DNA from: Nocardioides albus
GTDB lineage: Bacteria > Actinomycetota > Actinomycetes > Propionibacteriales > Nocardioidaceae
DNA length: 64,000 nucleotides
NCBI RefSeq assembly: GCF_014648255.1
Contig: NZ_BMQT01000001.1
Location: 372,001 to 436,000, forward strand
Direction: 5' to 3'
The translations under genes were made by a program, and so were the position numbers. Each line of letters starts with the position of its first letter. Position 1 is the first letter of the stretch. Positions 27,568 through 36,991 of the stretch are shown piece after piece. Below the pieces are notes generated by a model, which had not been told where the DNA came from, did no database searches, and saw only the letters and a list, made by a program, of their open reading frames with translations.

Positions 27568-28649
27568 GGGAGGACTCCTTCGATACCGAGACCGTTGGCG
27601 TGCGGGAAGTCGATGCAGGGGCCGTCGTAGGTGATCCCACCGGCGTACGGACTGGACTTCGCCCACCAGCCCGCGTCGAGATCCTGCTCGCCGGGGATGC
27701 CCGTCGCCGCGACCAGGGCGGCCGCCGCGCCGATACCGAGGTGGGACTCCATCATGCAGCCGACCAGACGGCCGAGGCCATGGCGCTTCGCGACCTCGAG
27801 CAGCTCGATCGCAGGCGTGATCCCGCCACACTTGGCCAGCTTGACGTTGATCGCGTCCGCCGCGCCCGCCCGGATGACGTCGACGAGGTCCTCGAGGTCG
27901 AAGACCGACTCGTCGGCGAGGATCCGGTAGGGCTGATGACGACGGACGTACGCCATCCCCTCCAGGTCCCGCCGGGCCACCGGCTGCTCGACGAACTCGA
28001 GCTCGACGTCCTGGTCGGCAAGCGTGCGGAGCACCGCCACCGCCTCGTCCGCGCGCCAGCCGGTGTTGGCGTCCAGGCGGAGTACGCAGCCCGGGGCCGC
28101 CTCACGGACCGCGAGCACGCGCTCGGCGTCACCGGCGGCGTCGGTCCCCACCTTGATCTTCAGCGTCGTGAAGCCGTCTCGGGCTCGCGCGGCCGCTGCC
28201 TCCGCCAGCTCGGTGGGAGTGCCGACAGAGAGGGTCATGTCGGTGGTGAGGTGCGTCGGGCCATCTGGCCCGCCAGCCAGGTGATCGGCCATCGAGACGC
28301 CGGCACGCCTGGCGACGAGGTCGTGCAGTGCGATGTCGGCGGCCATCTTGGCCGACCGGTTGCCGACGACCGCGCCCTGGATCAGCCTCGCCGACGACAG
28401 GTCAGCGGCGGCGCCGATAAGCGCGTCGGCGATGGGCCCTTCGAGAGCGGCGGAAGAGCCGGCGAGCGAGTCGCCGGTGACCTTCCAGACCTGCGGCGCC
28501 TCACCCCAGCCGACACACCCGTCGGAGTCCTCGACCGTGGCGACGACCGTCTCCGCGAACTCCGTACGCCGCAGCGCGGTCACGAACGGGGTGTGCAGCG
28601 GCACCCGGACACGCTGGGTGCGCACCGCGACGACGCGCGGAGAAGTCAC
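27564..28649 (-). CDS. Dipeptide epimerase (L-Ala-D/L-Glu epimerase type)
   Basis: A 361-aa enolase-superfamily enzyme of the muconate-lactonizing subgroup. Catalytic residues are visible: the KIK pair (K164 and K166), metal ligands D193 (LDAN), E221 (FVEQ) and D246 (ADES), and K270 in INVKLAK. The enzyme epimerises the glutamate of L-Ala-D-Glu from murein to the L form. GTG 28649 is chosen because it overlaps the stop of the upstream hydrolase by GTGA; a GTG at 28661 is possible. The NlpC/P60 peptidase downstream and the serine hydrolase upstream complete a muropeptide-recycling set. Confidence 0.9.
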   Translation of the reverse strand: MTSPRVVAVRTQRVRVPLHTPFVTALRRTEFAETVVATVEDSDGCVGWGEAPQVWKVTGDSLAGSSAALEGPIADALIGAAADLSSARLIQGAVVGNRSAKMAADIALHDLVARRAGVSMADHLAGGPDGPTHLTTDMTLSVGTPTELAEAAAARARDGFTTLKIKVGTDAAGDAERVLAVREAAPGCVLRLDANTGWRADEAVAVLRTLADQDVELEFVEQPVARRDLEGMAYVRRHQPYRILADESVFDLEDLVDVIRAGAADAINVKLAKCGGITPAIELLEVAKRHGLGRLVGCMMESHLGIGAAAALVAATGIPGEQDLDAGWWAKSSPYAGGITYDGPCIDFPHANGLGIEGVLP

Positions 28650-29416
28650 AGAGTCGACCACAGATAACGCGCGACCTCGCTGATCCGGAACTCCGACTCG
28701 TCGTCGTCCAGCCCGGTCGTGAGCACCACCATCACCTGCGGATCCCCGTCCGCCGGCCGGATGATCGCCATGTCGTGACGGACCCCGTCCACCCAGCCGG
28801 TCTTGTTGCCGACCACCGCGTCCTCGGGCACCCCGAGCGGGATCGCGTCGCGATACTCCTGCGCGATCAGGATCCCCTCGATCTCGGCGGTCGACTCGGG
28901 CGACAGCAGCCGACCGGAGGCCAGCTTGGTGAGCAGCTTGCCCATGTCGTTGGCGGTGACCAGGTTCTGCAGCCCGGCCTCGCGCGCGGGCGCGTCCTCG
29001 ATCCCCCGCGAGACGGTCGTCATCGGCGTCACACCGGCGTCCGCGAGCACGGCCACGACCTCCTCGAGCCCGACCCGCTCCAGCACGAGGTTGACCGCCA
29101 GGTTGCCGGAGACGGTCAGGGAGCGGCGTACGAGATCACCCAGGGGCAGCTGGGAGCCGACCGCCTCCCAGGTCTCAGGATCCTGATCCTCCTCCCGCGA
29201 CATCTCGAAGCGCGACCCGACGACAGCGGAGTCGAAGTCGGGATGCACCGAGATCGGCTCGTCCAGCGACAGCAGCCCGCGATCGCGCAGCCGATAGGCC
29301 GCGATCGCGACGGGCAGCTTCATCAGGCTCGCCGCATAGTGCTGCTGGTTGACGTTCTGCGCCTGCGTCGGGATGCCGTCGAAGCCGCTGAGCCAGGTCG
29401 AGACCAAAGGTTCCAC
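28646..29416 (-). CDS. Serine hydrolase of the class A beta-lactamase fold, no signal peptide
   Basis: A 256-aa protein with the three motifs of penicillin-recognising enzymes: SLMK (S30, K33), SGN (S103-N105) and KTG (K205-G207). The ExxLN omega-loop motif holding the deacylating glutamate of true class A beta-lactamases is not recognisable, and there is no export signal. A cytosolic amidase or carboxypeptidase on muropeptides is therefore more plausible than antibiotic resistance. It is the first gene of the operon with the epimerase and NlpC/P60 genes. GTG 29416 is the only sensible start. Confidence 0.8.
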   Translation of the reverse strand: MEPLVSTWLSGFDGIPTQAQNVNQQHYAASLMKLPVAIAAYRLRDRGLLSLDEPISVHPDFDSAVVGSRFEMSREEDQDPETWEAVGSQLPLGDLVRRSLTVSGNLAVNLVLERVGLEEVVAVLADAGVTPMTTVSRGIEDAPAREAGLQNLVTANDMGKLLTKLASGRLLSPESTAEIEGILIAQEYRDAIPLGVPEDAVVGNKTGWVDGVRHDMAIIRPADGDPQVMVVLTTGLDDDESEFRISEVARYLWSTL

Positions 29417-29483
29417 GCCCGCGAGACTAGTTGAAGAGTCCCGTTCGCGCTGGTCTCATCGACGAACCGGGTCGCGCCGGCGG

Positions 29484-29551
29484 GTAACACGCTGTTCGTG
29501 GGTCTATCCGGTCGTTATAACGGGCGAGTAGACCCACGAACGACGTGTTAC
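29484..29551. promoter_or_regulatory. Long inverted repeat in a divergent promoter region
   Basis: Arms of 23 bp (29484-29506 and 29529-29551) are complementary except at one transposed dinucleotide, with a 22-base centre that contains the palindrome CGTTATAACG. The element lies between the muropeptide operon (minus) and the LuxR-type regulator (plus), so it is not a terminator between convergent genes. It may be an operator or an attenuator, or another dispersed palindrome. Confidence 0.6.
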
Positions 29552-29608
29552 ATCGGCCGGAGCCACCCGCTAGCCTGTCCCCGCCCCACCTGGGGCGAGG
29601 ACAGCGAG

Positions 29609-32563
29609 GTGAGCGGCTTGATCCGGGAGTCGACGGATCCCATGGGCGCGCCACCAGCCTTCGTGGGACGCGACGGCGACCTCGCCTCGATCGTCGACGC
29701 GCTGCGAGACGGGCCCGCGCTGGTGGTGATCGAGGGTGAGCCGGGGATCGGCAAGACCAGTCTGGTTCGGCGGGCTACCGAGGAGCTCACCGACATCCGC
29801 ACGGTGCTGACCTGCACGGCTCCGCCGCTCTCGGAGCCGTTCCCGTTGGGCCCGATCGTCGATGGCATCCGGCGACTCACCCCAGGGCGGGTGCCGGTCG
29901 GGCTGAGCCCGATCGCGGGGGCTCTCCGGCCGCTCTTCCCGGAGTGGACCGACCAGTTGCCACCGGCACTGGACCCCTTGGACACAGCAGGCGCGACCAG
30001 GCATCGCGTCTTCCGCGCTCTCACGGAGCTCCTCGACCGGCTCGAGGTCTCGGTCCTGGTCCTGGAGGACGCGCACTGGGCGGACACTGCGACGTTGGAG
30101 CTGCTGCTGAGCCTGGTCGCGACCGGCACCGGGGACCGTTCGCTGGTGGTGACCTACCGGCCTGCAGAGGTCGCGGAGTCGGCACCGCTCCTCCTCCTCA
30201 CGTCGAGGGCCCCGGTCGGGATGAACCGAGTACGCGTCGAGCTCACGCCGCTGTCCGTGGAGGAGACCGGCCGGCTGGTGGGGTCGATGTTCGGTTCCGA
30301 CCAGGTGTCGACCGGCTTCGCGGCCTTCCTGCACGAGCACACCGATGGGGTGCCGCTGGCGGTCGAGGAGTGCGTCCGCCTACTGGCCGACCGTCGCGAC
30401 ATCGTACGTCGCGAGGGCCAGTGGGTCCGACGCGTGCTGGGCGAGCTCGCCGTGCCGGCGACGGTGCGCGACTCGGTCGTGGAGCGACTGGTGCGCCTGC
30501 CATCGACCGCCCGGTCCGTGCTCGAGGCGGCCGGGGTGCTGGGCGTACCGGTCGACCCGCCTCTGCTGGCCGAGGTCGCCGACCTGTCCGACTCGGCAGC
30601 CCGGGACGGCGTCGCCGCGGCGCTGTCGTCGGGTCTGATGCAGGAGTCCGGCACAGGAAGGTTCGCTTTCCGGCACGCTCTCGACGCGCAGGCCGTGGGC
30701 GAGGCGATGCCCGCTTCGCGGCGGCGGCACCTGCACGCTCGCGCGGCGGCAGCGGTGGAGCGGCTGGACCGGGATGCGCTGGACCGGCTGATCCGACATT
30801 CGCGCGAGGCTGGCGACACCACGTCGTGGTGCAGGTACGCCGAGGACGGCGCCGACGTGGCACTGCAGTCGGGCGACGATCGCAATGCCGTGACCCTGCT
30901 CCTGCAGCTGCTCGCCCTGGATCATCCCGTCGACCGGCGGCTGCGGCTGGCGGCGAAGCTCGGCGAGGCCGTCTTCTACGGCGGCGCCACCCTCGGTGAC
31001 GTCGTCGACCGGGTCATCGAGACGATTCACGGGGTCCTCGCCGACGACCGGCTGGGCGCATCGGATCGTGGCGAGCTCCGGCTGCTGCTGGGCCGATCGT
31101 TGTGGCGGGCGGGCAGGCAACGGACCGCATTCAGGGAGTTCGAGGCGGCGGTCCCGGACCTGAGCCACCGTCCGGACCTGGCGGGGATGACGATGTGCAA
31201 CCTGGCGATGCCGCTCGTGCCCGAATGGCCGGCCGTACGTCACTACGAATGGCTCCATCGGGCGACCGAGCTGGCCGCCACGGTCGAGGCGCCGCAGCTC
31301 GCCGTGGCGCTGAGCACCGCTCGCCCCTCCGCGCTGCTTCTGCTGGGGAACGAGACCGCGTGGGACGCGGTGAACCTCATCGACCGGCCGGGTGAGGCCA
31401 CGGCACGGGACTCGAGCCTGTTCGCGGCCGGCCTGCTCAACGTCGCTGCGGCCTCGCTTCCGTGGGGTCGGTTCGACGAGACCCGGAGACTGATCGCTTC
31501 CGCGAAGGACCACCTCCCCGACTCCGAGCATCATCGGGTCGCAGAGGGTTCGCAGATCACGGCCGCGATCCTGTCCTGGTACACCGGCACCTGGGACGGC
31601 CTGGCCGAGGCGATGACCGGCCTGGCGCGCCGGGAGACGACCGAGGTGCACGACCGGCTGCTCGCCACCGTGCTGTCCGGCCTGGTCCGCCACGTCACCG
31701 GCCAGCACGGCGATGCCGGTGCGCTCGGGTTGGCCGAGGTCGCGAGCACGCTGCGAGAGCTCGGCATCGCCGAGCCGATGACAGTGGTGCCGGCGGCGAC
31801 GTTGGGCCGCACTGCCCTGGTCGACGGCGACCCGGAGGGCGCGCTCACGCTCACCGGCCCCGCGATGGACATGGTCGCCACCAAAGGAGTGTGGCTGTGG
31901 GCGACCGACCTCGCCGTCGTTCACGTCGAGGCGCTGGCCCGCACCGGGAGACGCGATCAGGCCGTCGAGCTGGTCACGACCATGGCCGACGCCCTGGATC
32001 TCGCCGCCGCTCCCGCGCCAGCAGCGGCGATCGCAGCCTGCCGCGCCGTCCTCGCCGAGACCGCCGGTGACGTCGACCTGGCCGCCCAGCACTACGCAGA
32101 CAGCGCGACCGGGTGGGCGGCGATCCCCCGGCCGTACGACGAGCTCATCGCTCTCGAGGGCCACGGTCGCAACCTGCTGGGGGCGGAGAATCGCGACACC
32201 GAGGAAGCACTGGCCGTCCTCGGCCGCGCCCAGACCGGCTTCGCGGCACTCGGCGCCCGCCGAGATGCCGACCGGGTCGCGCGCCGGCTGCGTGCGGAGG
32301 GCGCCGACGTGGCCCGGACCTGGCGACGCGGCCGGCACGGGTACGGCGAGGAGCTGTCCCCGCGGGAGCGCGAGGTGCTCGCCCTCGTCGCGACGGGCAT
32401 GACGAACCGCGAGATCGGCACGGCCCTGTTCCTCTCGCCGCGCACCGTCGGCCGTCATCTCAGCTCGGCCATGCGCAAGCTCCAGGTGTCGACCCGCACC
32501 GCGGCCGCGATGACCGCCGTCGAGACGGGACTCCTGGACACCCCCGCGCCTGACGGCCATTGA
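29609..32563 (+). CDS. Large ATP-binding LuxR-family regulator (LAL)
   Basis: A 984-aa transcription regulator. The N-terminal AAA-like ATPase has the Walker A EGEPGIGKTS (about residues 42-51) and the Walker B VLVLEDAHWAD. A long TPR-like helical middle follows, and the C-terminus is a LuxR helix-turn-helix (LSPREREVLALVATGMTNREIG and SPRTVGRHLSSAMRKL). GTG 29609 is preferred because GGCGAGG precedes it by about eight bases; ATG 29642 is an alternative. LAL proteins often control adjacent catabolic or secreted functions, so the subtilase gene 200 bp downstream is the obvious candidate target. The inducer is unknown. Confidence 0.88.
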   Translation: MSGLIRESTDPMGAPPAFVGRDGDLASIVDALRDGPALVVIEGEPGIGKTSLVRRATEELTDIRTVLTCTAPPLSEPFPLGPIVDGIRRLTPGRVPVGLSPIAGALRPLFPEWTDQLPPALDPLDTAGATRHRVFRALTELLDRLEVSVLVLEDAHWADTATLELLLSLVATGTGDRSLVVTYRPAEVAESAPLLLLTSRAPVGMNRVRVELTPLSVEETGRLVGSMFGSDQVSTGFAAFLHEHTDGVPLAVEECVRLLADRRDIVRREGQWVRRVLGELAVPATVRDSVVERLVRLPSTARSVLEAAGVLGVPVDPPLLAEVADLSDSAARDGVAAALSSGLMQESGTGRFAFRHALDAQAVGEAMPASRRRHLHARAAAAVERLDRDALDRLIRHSREAGDTTSWCRYAEDGADVALQSGDDRNAVTLLLQLLALDHPVDRRLRLAAKLGEAVFYGGATLGDVVDRVIETIHGVLADDRLGASDRGELRLLLGRSLWRAGRQRTAFREFEAAVPDLSHRPDLAGMTMCNLAMPLVPEWPAVRHYEWLHRATELAATVEAPQLAVALSTARPSALLLLGNETAWDAVNLIDRPGEATARDSSLFAAGLLNVAAASLPWGRFDETRRLIASAKDHLPDSEHHRVAEGSQITAAILSWYTGTWDGLAEAMTGLARRETTEVHDRLLATVLSGLVRHVTGQHGDAGALGLAEVASTLRELGIAEPMTVVPAATLGRTALVDGDPEGALTLTGPAMDMVATKGVWLWATDLAVVHVEALARTGRRDQAVELVTTMADALDLAAAPAPAAAIAACRAVLAETAGDVDLAAQHYADSATGWAAIPRPYDELIALEGHGRNLLGAENRDTEEALAVLGRAQTGFAALGARRDADRVARRLRAEGADVARTWRRGRHGYGEELSPREREVLALVATGMTNREIGTALFLSPRTVGRHLSSAMRKLQVSTRTAAAMTAVETGLLDTPAPDGH

Positions 32564-32765
32564 TTGGGTCATCTGCCCACTCGCGTCGCGACGCCGGCCC
32601 GGCCACGCTGACGACTATGTGCGGCCCCCACGACTGCCCCGACGATCCAGACCCTGTCAGCGACCCCACCGCGGACCACGACCCCGAGCCGGACGACCAG
32701 TCCGCCGCCGGCTTCGAACCGCTGTGATCGCCCGTCCCGCCCTGCCCCCACCGCGAGAGGAAACC

Positions 32766-35700
32766 ATGACCACAACGAGATGGAAGCCCGCCTGGTTGAG
32801 CACAACCAGGCCACGTACGGCGCACATGGTGCTGGCCGCAGCCCTGGCCGCGGTCGCGCTGCCCGCCGGAGCGACCCTGTCCGCCGCCTCCGCAGCTGAC
32901 GCGGAAGCGGGTCCCGAGGTCGAGCCACGGGTCCTCACGGAGCTGTCCCGCGACGACACCACGACCTTCTGGGTCTACCTCGAGGGCAAGGCCGAACTCG
33001 ACGACGCGGCGCGGATCACCGATCGCGCCCGGCAGGGCGAGGTCGTACGAGACGAGCTGCAGGAGACCGCCAAGGCCAGCCAGGCCGGCCTGATCGAGGT
33101 CCTCGACGAGGCCGGGGCCGACTACCAGCCGTTCTGGATCGCCAACGCCGTCGAGGTGACCGGGGACGCCGACCTGCTCGACCGGATCACCTCGTTGCCG
33201 GAGGTCGACCAGGTCACCGCCGACCGGACCTACACGCTGCCCGAGCCGACCCCTGCCGGCGAGATCGCCGCCACCGGCGACGTCGAATGGGGCATCGACC
33301 GGATCGGCGCCCCCAAGGTCTGGGACGAGTTCGACGCCGACGGCGAGGGCATCGTGGTCGGCAGCATCGACTCCGGCGTCCAGTACAACCATCCGGCGCT
33401 GGTCGAGCAGTACCGCGGCAACAACGGCGACGGCACCTTCAGCCACGACTACAGCTGGTGGGACCCGGGCGTCTCGTGCGGGATCATCAACACGGTGCCG
33501 TGCGACAACGTCGGTCACGGCACCCACACCGTCGGCACGATGGTCGGCGACGACGGCGGCGACAACCACATCGGTGTCGCGCCCGGGGCGACGTGGATCG
33601 CGGCCAAGGGATGCTCTGGCTCGACCTGCAACCAGAGCATGCTGCTGTCCAGCGGCGAGTTCATGCTGGCGCCGACCACCCGTGGCGGCCGCAACCCGCG
33701 CCCGGACCTCCGTCCCGACGTGATCAACAACTCCTGGGGAAGCGCGGCCGCCGGTGAGGACCCGTGGTTCAAGCAGACGGTCGACGCCTGGGTCGCCGCC
33801 GGCATCTTCCCGGTGTTCTCCAACGGCAACGAGGGCCCCACCTGTGGCAGCGACGGCAACCCCGGGAACATGGAGGCGAGCTACGGCGTCGGCGCGTTCG
33901 ACGCCGACGGCAACATCGCCTCGTTCTCCAGCCGCGGTCCCTCGCAGTGGGACGACGACCTGATCAAGCCCGACGTCTCTGCGCCCGGCGTCGCCATCCG
34001 CTCCTCCTACCCCGGCAGCAAGTACGCCGTCGGCAGCGGCACGTCCATGGCCGCCCCGCACGTCGCCGGCTCGATCGCACTGCTGTGGTCGGCAGCACCC
34101 GCCGTCAGGCGTGACATCGACCTGACCCGGCGGCTTCTGGACGAGACCGCGATCGACGTCGAGGACCTCAGCTGCGGCGGGACCGCCGGAGACAACAACG
34201 TGTGGGGGCAGGGCCGCCTCGACACGTACGCCGCCGCTGCGGCCGCGCCGCGCGGCGAGACCGGGACCGTGTCCGGGACGGTCACCGACGCTGAGACCGG
34301 GGCGCCGGTGGCGAACGCCACCATCTCGGTGAACGCGTCGTCAGGCCCGGTCGGCCTGCCGGCGACGACCGACGCCGAGGGCCGCTTCTCGGCCCTCGTC
34401 TCCACCGGCAGCTACACCGTCACCGCCTCCGCGACCGCCTACGTCGACGGCTCTCAGCCGGCCGCCGTCGGGACCGGCGAGACCACCACCGTCGACCTGG
34501 CGCTGGAGGCACCTGCCGGCAAGGCTCTCGCGCTGTCCGACGACGCGCTCGACTTCGGTTCGGTCCCCATCGGAACCACCGCCGACGCGGAGACGATCAC
34601 CCTGACCAACACCGGTGGGGTGCCGGTCACCGTGTTCGACGTGACCGACCACGCCAACGGGTTCGTCCACGAGGGCGGGACGTGCTCCGGTGTTCCGTTC
34701 CAGCTGAGCAGGCTGGAGACTTGCACGCTGGAGATCAGCTTCCGCCCGACCGAGCAGGGACCGTCGCAGACCAGTCTTGCGATCGCGAGCAGCGCCGACC
34801 CCGACCAGCGGATCAGCGTCCAAGGCGCCGGTACGCCGATCCCGGCACGAGTCGGCAGCCTGCAGACGGCGAGCCTGCAGAAGTACCTGCAGTCCGCGGT
34901 GATCGATCCGGCCGGGCGGTACGCCTACTTCGGAACCGCCAACCTGGGAGAGCCGCTTCCGGGCGTCATCGTCAAGTACGACCTGAAGACGTTCAAGCGG
35001 GTCGGCACCATCAGCGTCGGCATCGGCCAGAAGATGCTCCAGACCGGCGTCATGGATCCGTCCGGGAAGTACGCCTACTTCGGGATCGCGACCTCGCCGG
35101 CGCGCGTGGTGCGGATCGATCTGGACACCTTCAAGATGGACAAGATCCTGATGCTGGCGGCCGACGAGTACAACATCCGCTCCTCGATCATCGACCCTGA
35201 CGGTCGCTACGCCTACTTCGGCACCGGGACCAACCCGGGCAAAGTGGTCAAGGTCGACCTCGCGACCTTCACCCGTGTGGGTGCCGCCGTGGTCACCGGT
35301 GAATACCTGGCCACGGGAGTGATCGATCCCGCGGGCGAGTTCGGCTACTTCGGCACGATGAACTATCCCGAAGCCCGTGTGGTGAAGGTCGATCTCGACA
35401 CGATGGCCCAGGTCGGTTCGATCACCCTTGGCTCAGGCGAGCGCTACCTGCGTTCGTCGGTGATGGACCCGGCCGGCCGCTACGCCTACTTCGGCAGCGG
35501 CGAGGCCAGCGCCGGCAAGCTGGTACGCGTCGACCTGGCCGAGTTCAAGCGCGACACGGCCATCGACGTGGCCGTGGGGCTGACCTCCGGCGTCATCGAC
35601 CCCTCCGGTCGGTTCGCGACGTTCGGCACCGTCGATACACCAGGTCGGGTGTTCAACATCGATCTCGACACCTTCGAGAAGTCCGGGTCGGTCACTCTCG

Positions 35701-36062
35701 GCAAGGGCGAGGACGGGCTCGTCTCGGCGATCATCGATCCCAAGGGCGAGCATGTCTACTTCGGAACCAGGACCGGCCCCGGCAAGGTGGTCAAGGTCCG
35801 GGTCGGCGCGCCCTATCGACTGAGCGCCGAGGCTCACGAGACCCGGACCGGCTTCGCAGCGGACCTGGCCTGGCACGGCGCGACCGCCCCGCAGGTCGAC
35901 GTCGTCCGCGGCGGCGTGGTCGTCGCAACAGTCCCGAACACCGGCCGCTACACCGATGAGATCGTGGACCGCTCGACATCGTCGTCCGAATACCGGATCT
36001 GCGACACCGGGACCGACCGCTGCTCCAACCCGGTCACGGCCGAGGTGACGCCCGCGGACTGA
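32766..36062 (+). CDS. Secreted subtilisin-like serine protease with C-terminal beta-propeller
   Basis: A 1098-aa secreted protein. Domains in order are a signal peptide (about 1-45), an inhibitor-like propeptide, and a peptidase S8 domain with D202 (IDSG), H251 (GHGTH), the oxyanion asparagine in FSNGNEG and S427 (GTSMAAPH). A carboxypeptidase-regulatory-like beta domain (about 500-570) follows, then a DFGSVPIGTTADAE module and seven repeats of the form VIDPxGRYAYFGT...VKVDLxTFxxVG, predicted to form a seven-bladed propeller. ATG 32766 follows GAGAGGAAACC. The propeller probably binds a polymer or the cell surface. The LAL regulator lies upstream and a hairpin follows the stop. Confidence 0.9.
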   Translation: MTTTRWKPAWLSTTRPRTAHMVLAAALAAVALPAGATLSAASAADAEAGPEVEPRVLTELSRDDTTTFWVYLEGKAELDDAARITDRARQGEVVRDELQETAKASQAGLIEVLDEAGADYQPFWIANAVEVTGDADLLDRITSLPEVDQVTADRTYTLPEPTPAGEIAATGDVEWGIDRIGAPKVWDEFDADGEGIVVGSIDSGVQYNHPALVEQYRGNNGDGTFSHDYSWWDPGVSCGIINTVPCDNVGHGTHTVGTMVGDDGGDNHIGVAPGATWIAAKGCSGSTCNQSMLLSSGEFMLAPTTRGGRNPRPDLRPDVINNSWGSAAAGEDPWFKQTVDAWVAAGIFPVFSNGNEGPTCGSDGNPGNMEASYGVGAFDADGNIASFSSRGPSQWDDDLIKPDVSAPGVAIRSSYPGSKYAVGSGTSMAAPHVAGSIALLWSAAPAVRRDIDLTRRLLDETAIDVEDLSCGGTAGDNNVWGQGRLDTYAAAAAAPRGETGTVSGTVTDAETGAPVANATISVNASSGPVGLPATTDAEGRFSALVSTGSYTVTASATAYVDGSQPAAVGTGETTTVDLALEAPAGKALALSDDALDFGSVPIGTTADAETITLTNTGGVPVTVFDVTDHANGFVHEGGTCSGVPFQLSRLETCTLEISFRPTEQGPSQTSLAIASSADPDQRISVQGAGTPIPARVGSLQTASLQKYLQSAVIDPAGRYAYFGTANLGEPLPGVIVKYDLKTFKRVGTISVGIGQKMLQTGVMDPSGKYAYFGIATSPARVVRIDLDTFKMDKILMLAADEYNIRSSIIDPDGRYAYFGTGTNPGKVVKVDLATFTRVGAAVVTGEYLATGVIDPAGEFGYFGTMNYPEARVVKVDLDTMAQVGSITLGSGERYLRSSVMDPAGRYAYFGSGEASAGKLVRVDLAEFKRDTAIDVAVGLTSGVIDPSGRFATFGTVDTPGRVFNIDLDTFEKSGSVTLGKGEDGLVSAIIDPKGEHVYFGTRTGPGKVVKVRVGAPYRLSAEAHETRTGFAADLAWHGATAPQVDVVRGGVVVATVPNTGRYTDEIVDRSTSSSEYRICDTGTDRCSNPVTAEVTPAD

Positions 36063-36077
36063 CCGCGCACCCGGCCA

Positions 36078-36116
36078 GTGAGGTGGGCGAGCGCTCGTGG
36101 CGCTCGCCCACCTCAC
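36078..36116. terminator. Hairpin terminator between subtilase and SDR
   Basis: A perfect 17-bp stem (36078-36094 and 36100-36116) with a 5-base loop separates the convergent subtilase and SDR genes. Its right arm touches the SDR stop codon. It probably stops transcription from both sides. Confidence 0.8.
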
Positions 36117-36901
36117 TACTGGTCGGACAGCCCGTCGAGCTCCTGGCGGACACGGTTCACGCCGTCGATCCAGGCGTCGACGTCCGAGGCACGCGTGGCG
36201 TACTCCTCGGCCACGTCGGGCTCGAGCGAAATCCAGAACTGCGAGCTCTGCCCGGCTTCCCAGACGGCATCGGCGACCTCCTCGGCGGTGAGCGCACCCT
36301 CGGCCGACCGGAAACCCGGGAGCCCGGAGGAGCGCTCGAGCATCGCGGTCTTCACGCTGCGCGCGACGATCGCCTGAGCGACGACGCCCTGGTGCCGGTA
36401 GGTGGCGGCGAGCCACTCGGCGAAGGAGATCTCGGCGTGCTCGGTGGCCGCATAGGACGGCGAGCCGAGCAGCGTGAGGAGACCGGCGGACGAGGAGGTG
36501 ACCACGAACCGCCCGGCCCCGCGGGCGACCCACTCGGGCAGCAGCAGCCGTGCGGCGCGTACGTGGGCGAGGACGTTGACCTCGTAGGAGGTCAACCAGG
36601 CGTGGTCGGAGGCCTCGAGGCCGCGGCCGCGCTCGACGCCTGCGTTGCCGTACCAGGCGTCGATCTTGCCGAGCTCCTCCCGCGCCGCGTCCACGAGCGC
36701 TGCGGTGCCTGCCGCCGAGGCGGCATCGCCGGGGACCGCGAAGGCGCCGATCGAGTCGGCCACCGAGCGGAGCTCGGCGGCGTCGACATCTGCCACGACG
36801 ACCCGGCACCCTTCCGCAGCGAACCGCGTGGCCATGGCCTTCCCGATCCCGCGGGCTGCTCCGGTCACAACCACGCCGCTACCGGGTGCGAGTACGTTCA
36901 C
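36116..36901 (-). CDS. Short-chain dehydrogenase/reductase with altered catalytic lysine
   Basis: A 261-aa SDR with the NAD(P) motif VVTGAARGIG, the YGNAG strand and the serine of VTSSSAG. The catalytic YxxxK reads YAATE, so the lysine is replaced by glutamate. The protein is a clear paralogue of the SDR at 49550, which keeps YTVTK; they share WYGNAG, NVxAHVRAARLL and ATYRHxGVV. It may be a pseudoenzyme or use a different proton relay. GTG 36901 is selected because GGAGGTGG precedes it. An inverted repeat (36894-36907 with 36954-36967) spans the start. Confidence 0.85.
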   Translation of the reverse strand: MNVLAPGSGVVVTGAARGIGKAMATRFAAEGCRVVVADVDAAELRSVADSIGAFAVPGDAASAAGTAALVDAAREELGKIDAWYGNAGVERGRGLEASDHAWLTSYEVNVLAHVRAARLLLPEWVARGAGRFVVTSSSAGLLTLLGSPSYAATEHAEISFAEWLAATYRHQGVVAQAIVARSVKTAMLERSSGLPGFRSAEGALTAEEVADAVWEAGQSSQFWISLEPDVAEEYATRASDVDAWIDGVNRVRQELDGLSDQ

Positions 36902-36991
36902 GGACCGACCACCTCCAGTGGCGTTAGTGAGGGTCAACCACTGTAACCGAGGCCGGTCCGTGAACGTGCAGCAACCTACTGATCAGTACGT

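Noticed and set aside
28646..29416. Beta-lactam resistance gene
   Set aside because: No signal peptide, no clear deacylating glutamate and an operon of murein recycling enzymes.
32617..32727. A 36-codon acidic open frame with two cysteines between the LAL and subtilase genes
   Set aside because: No ribosome-binding site, low-complexity Asp/Pro composition and no recognisable family; listed here rather than as a gene.
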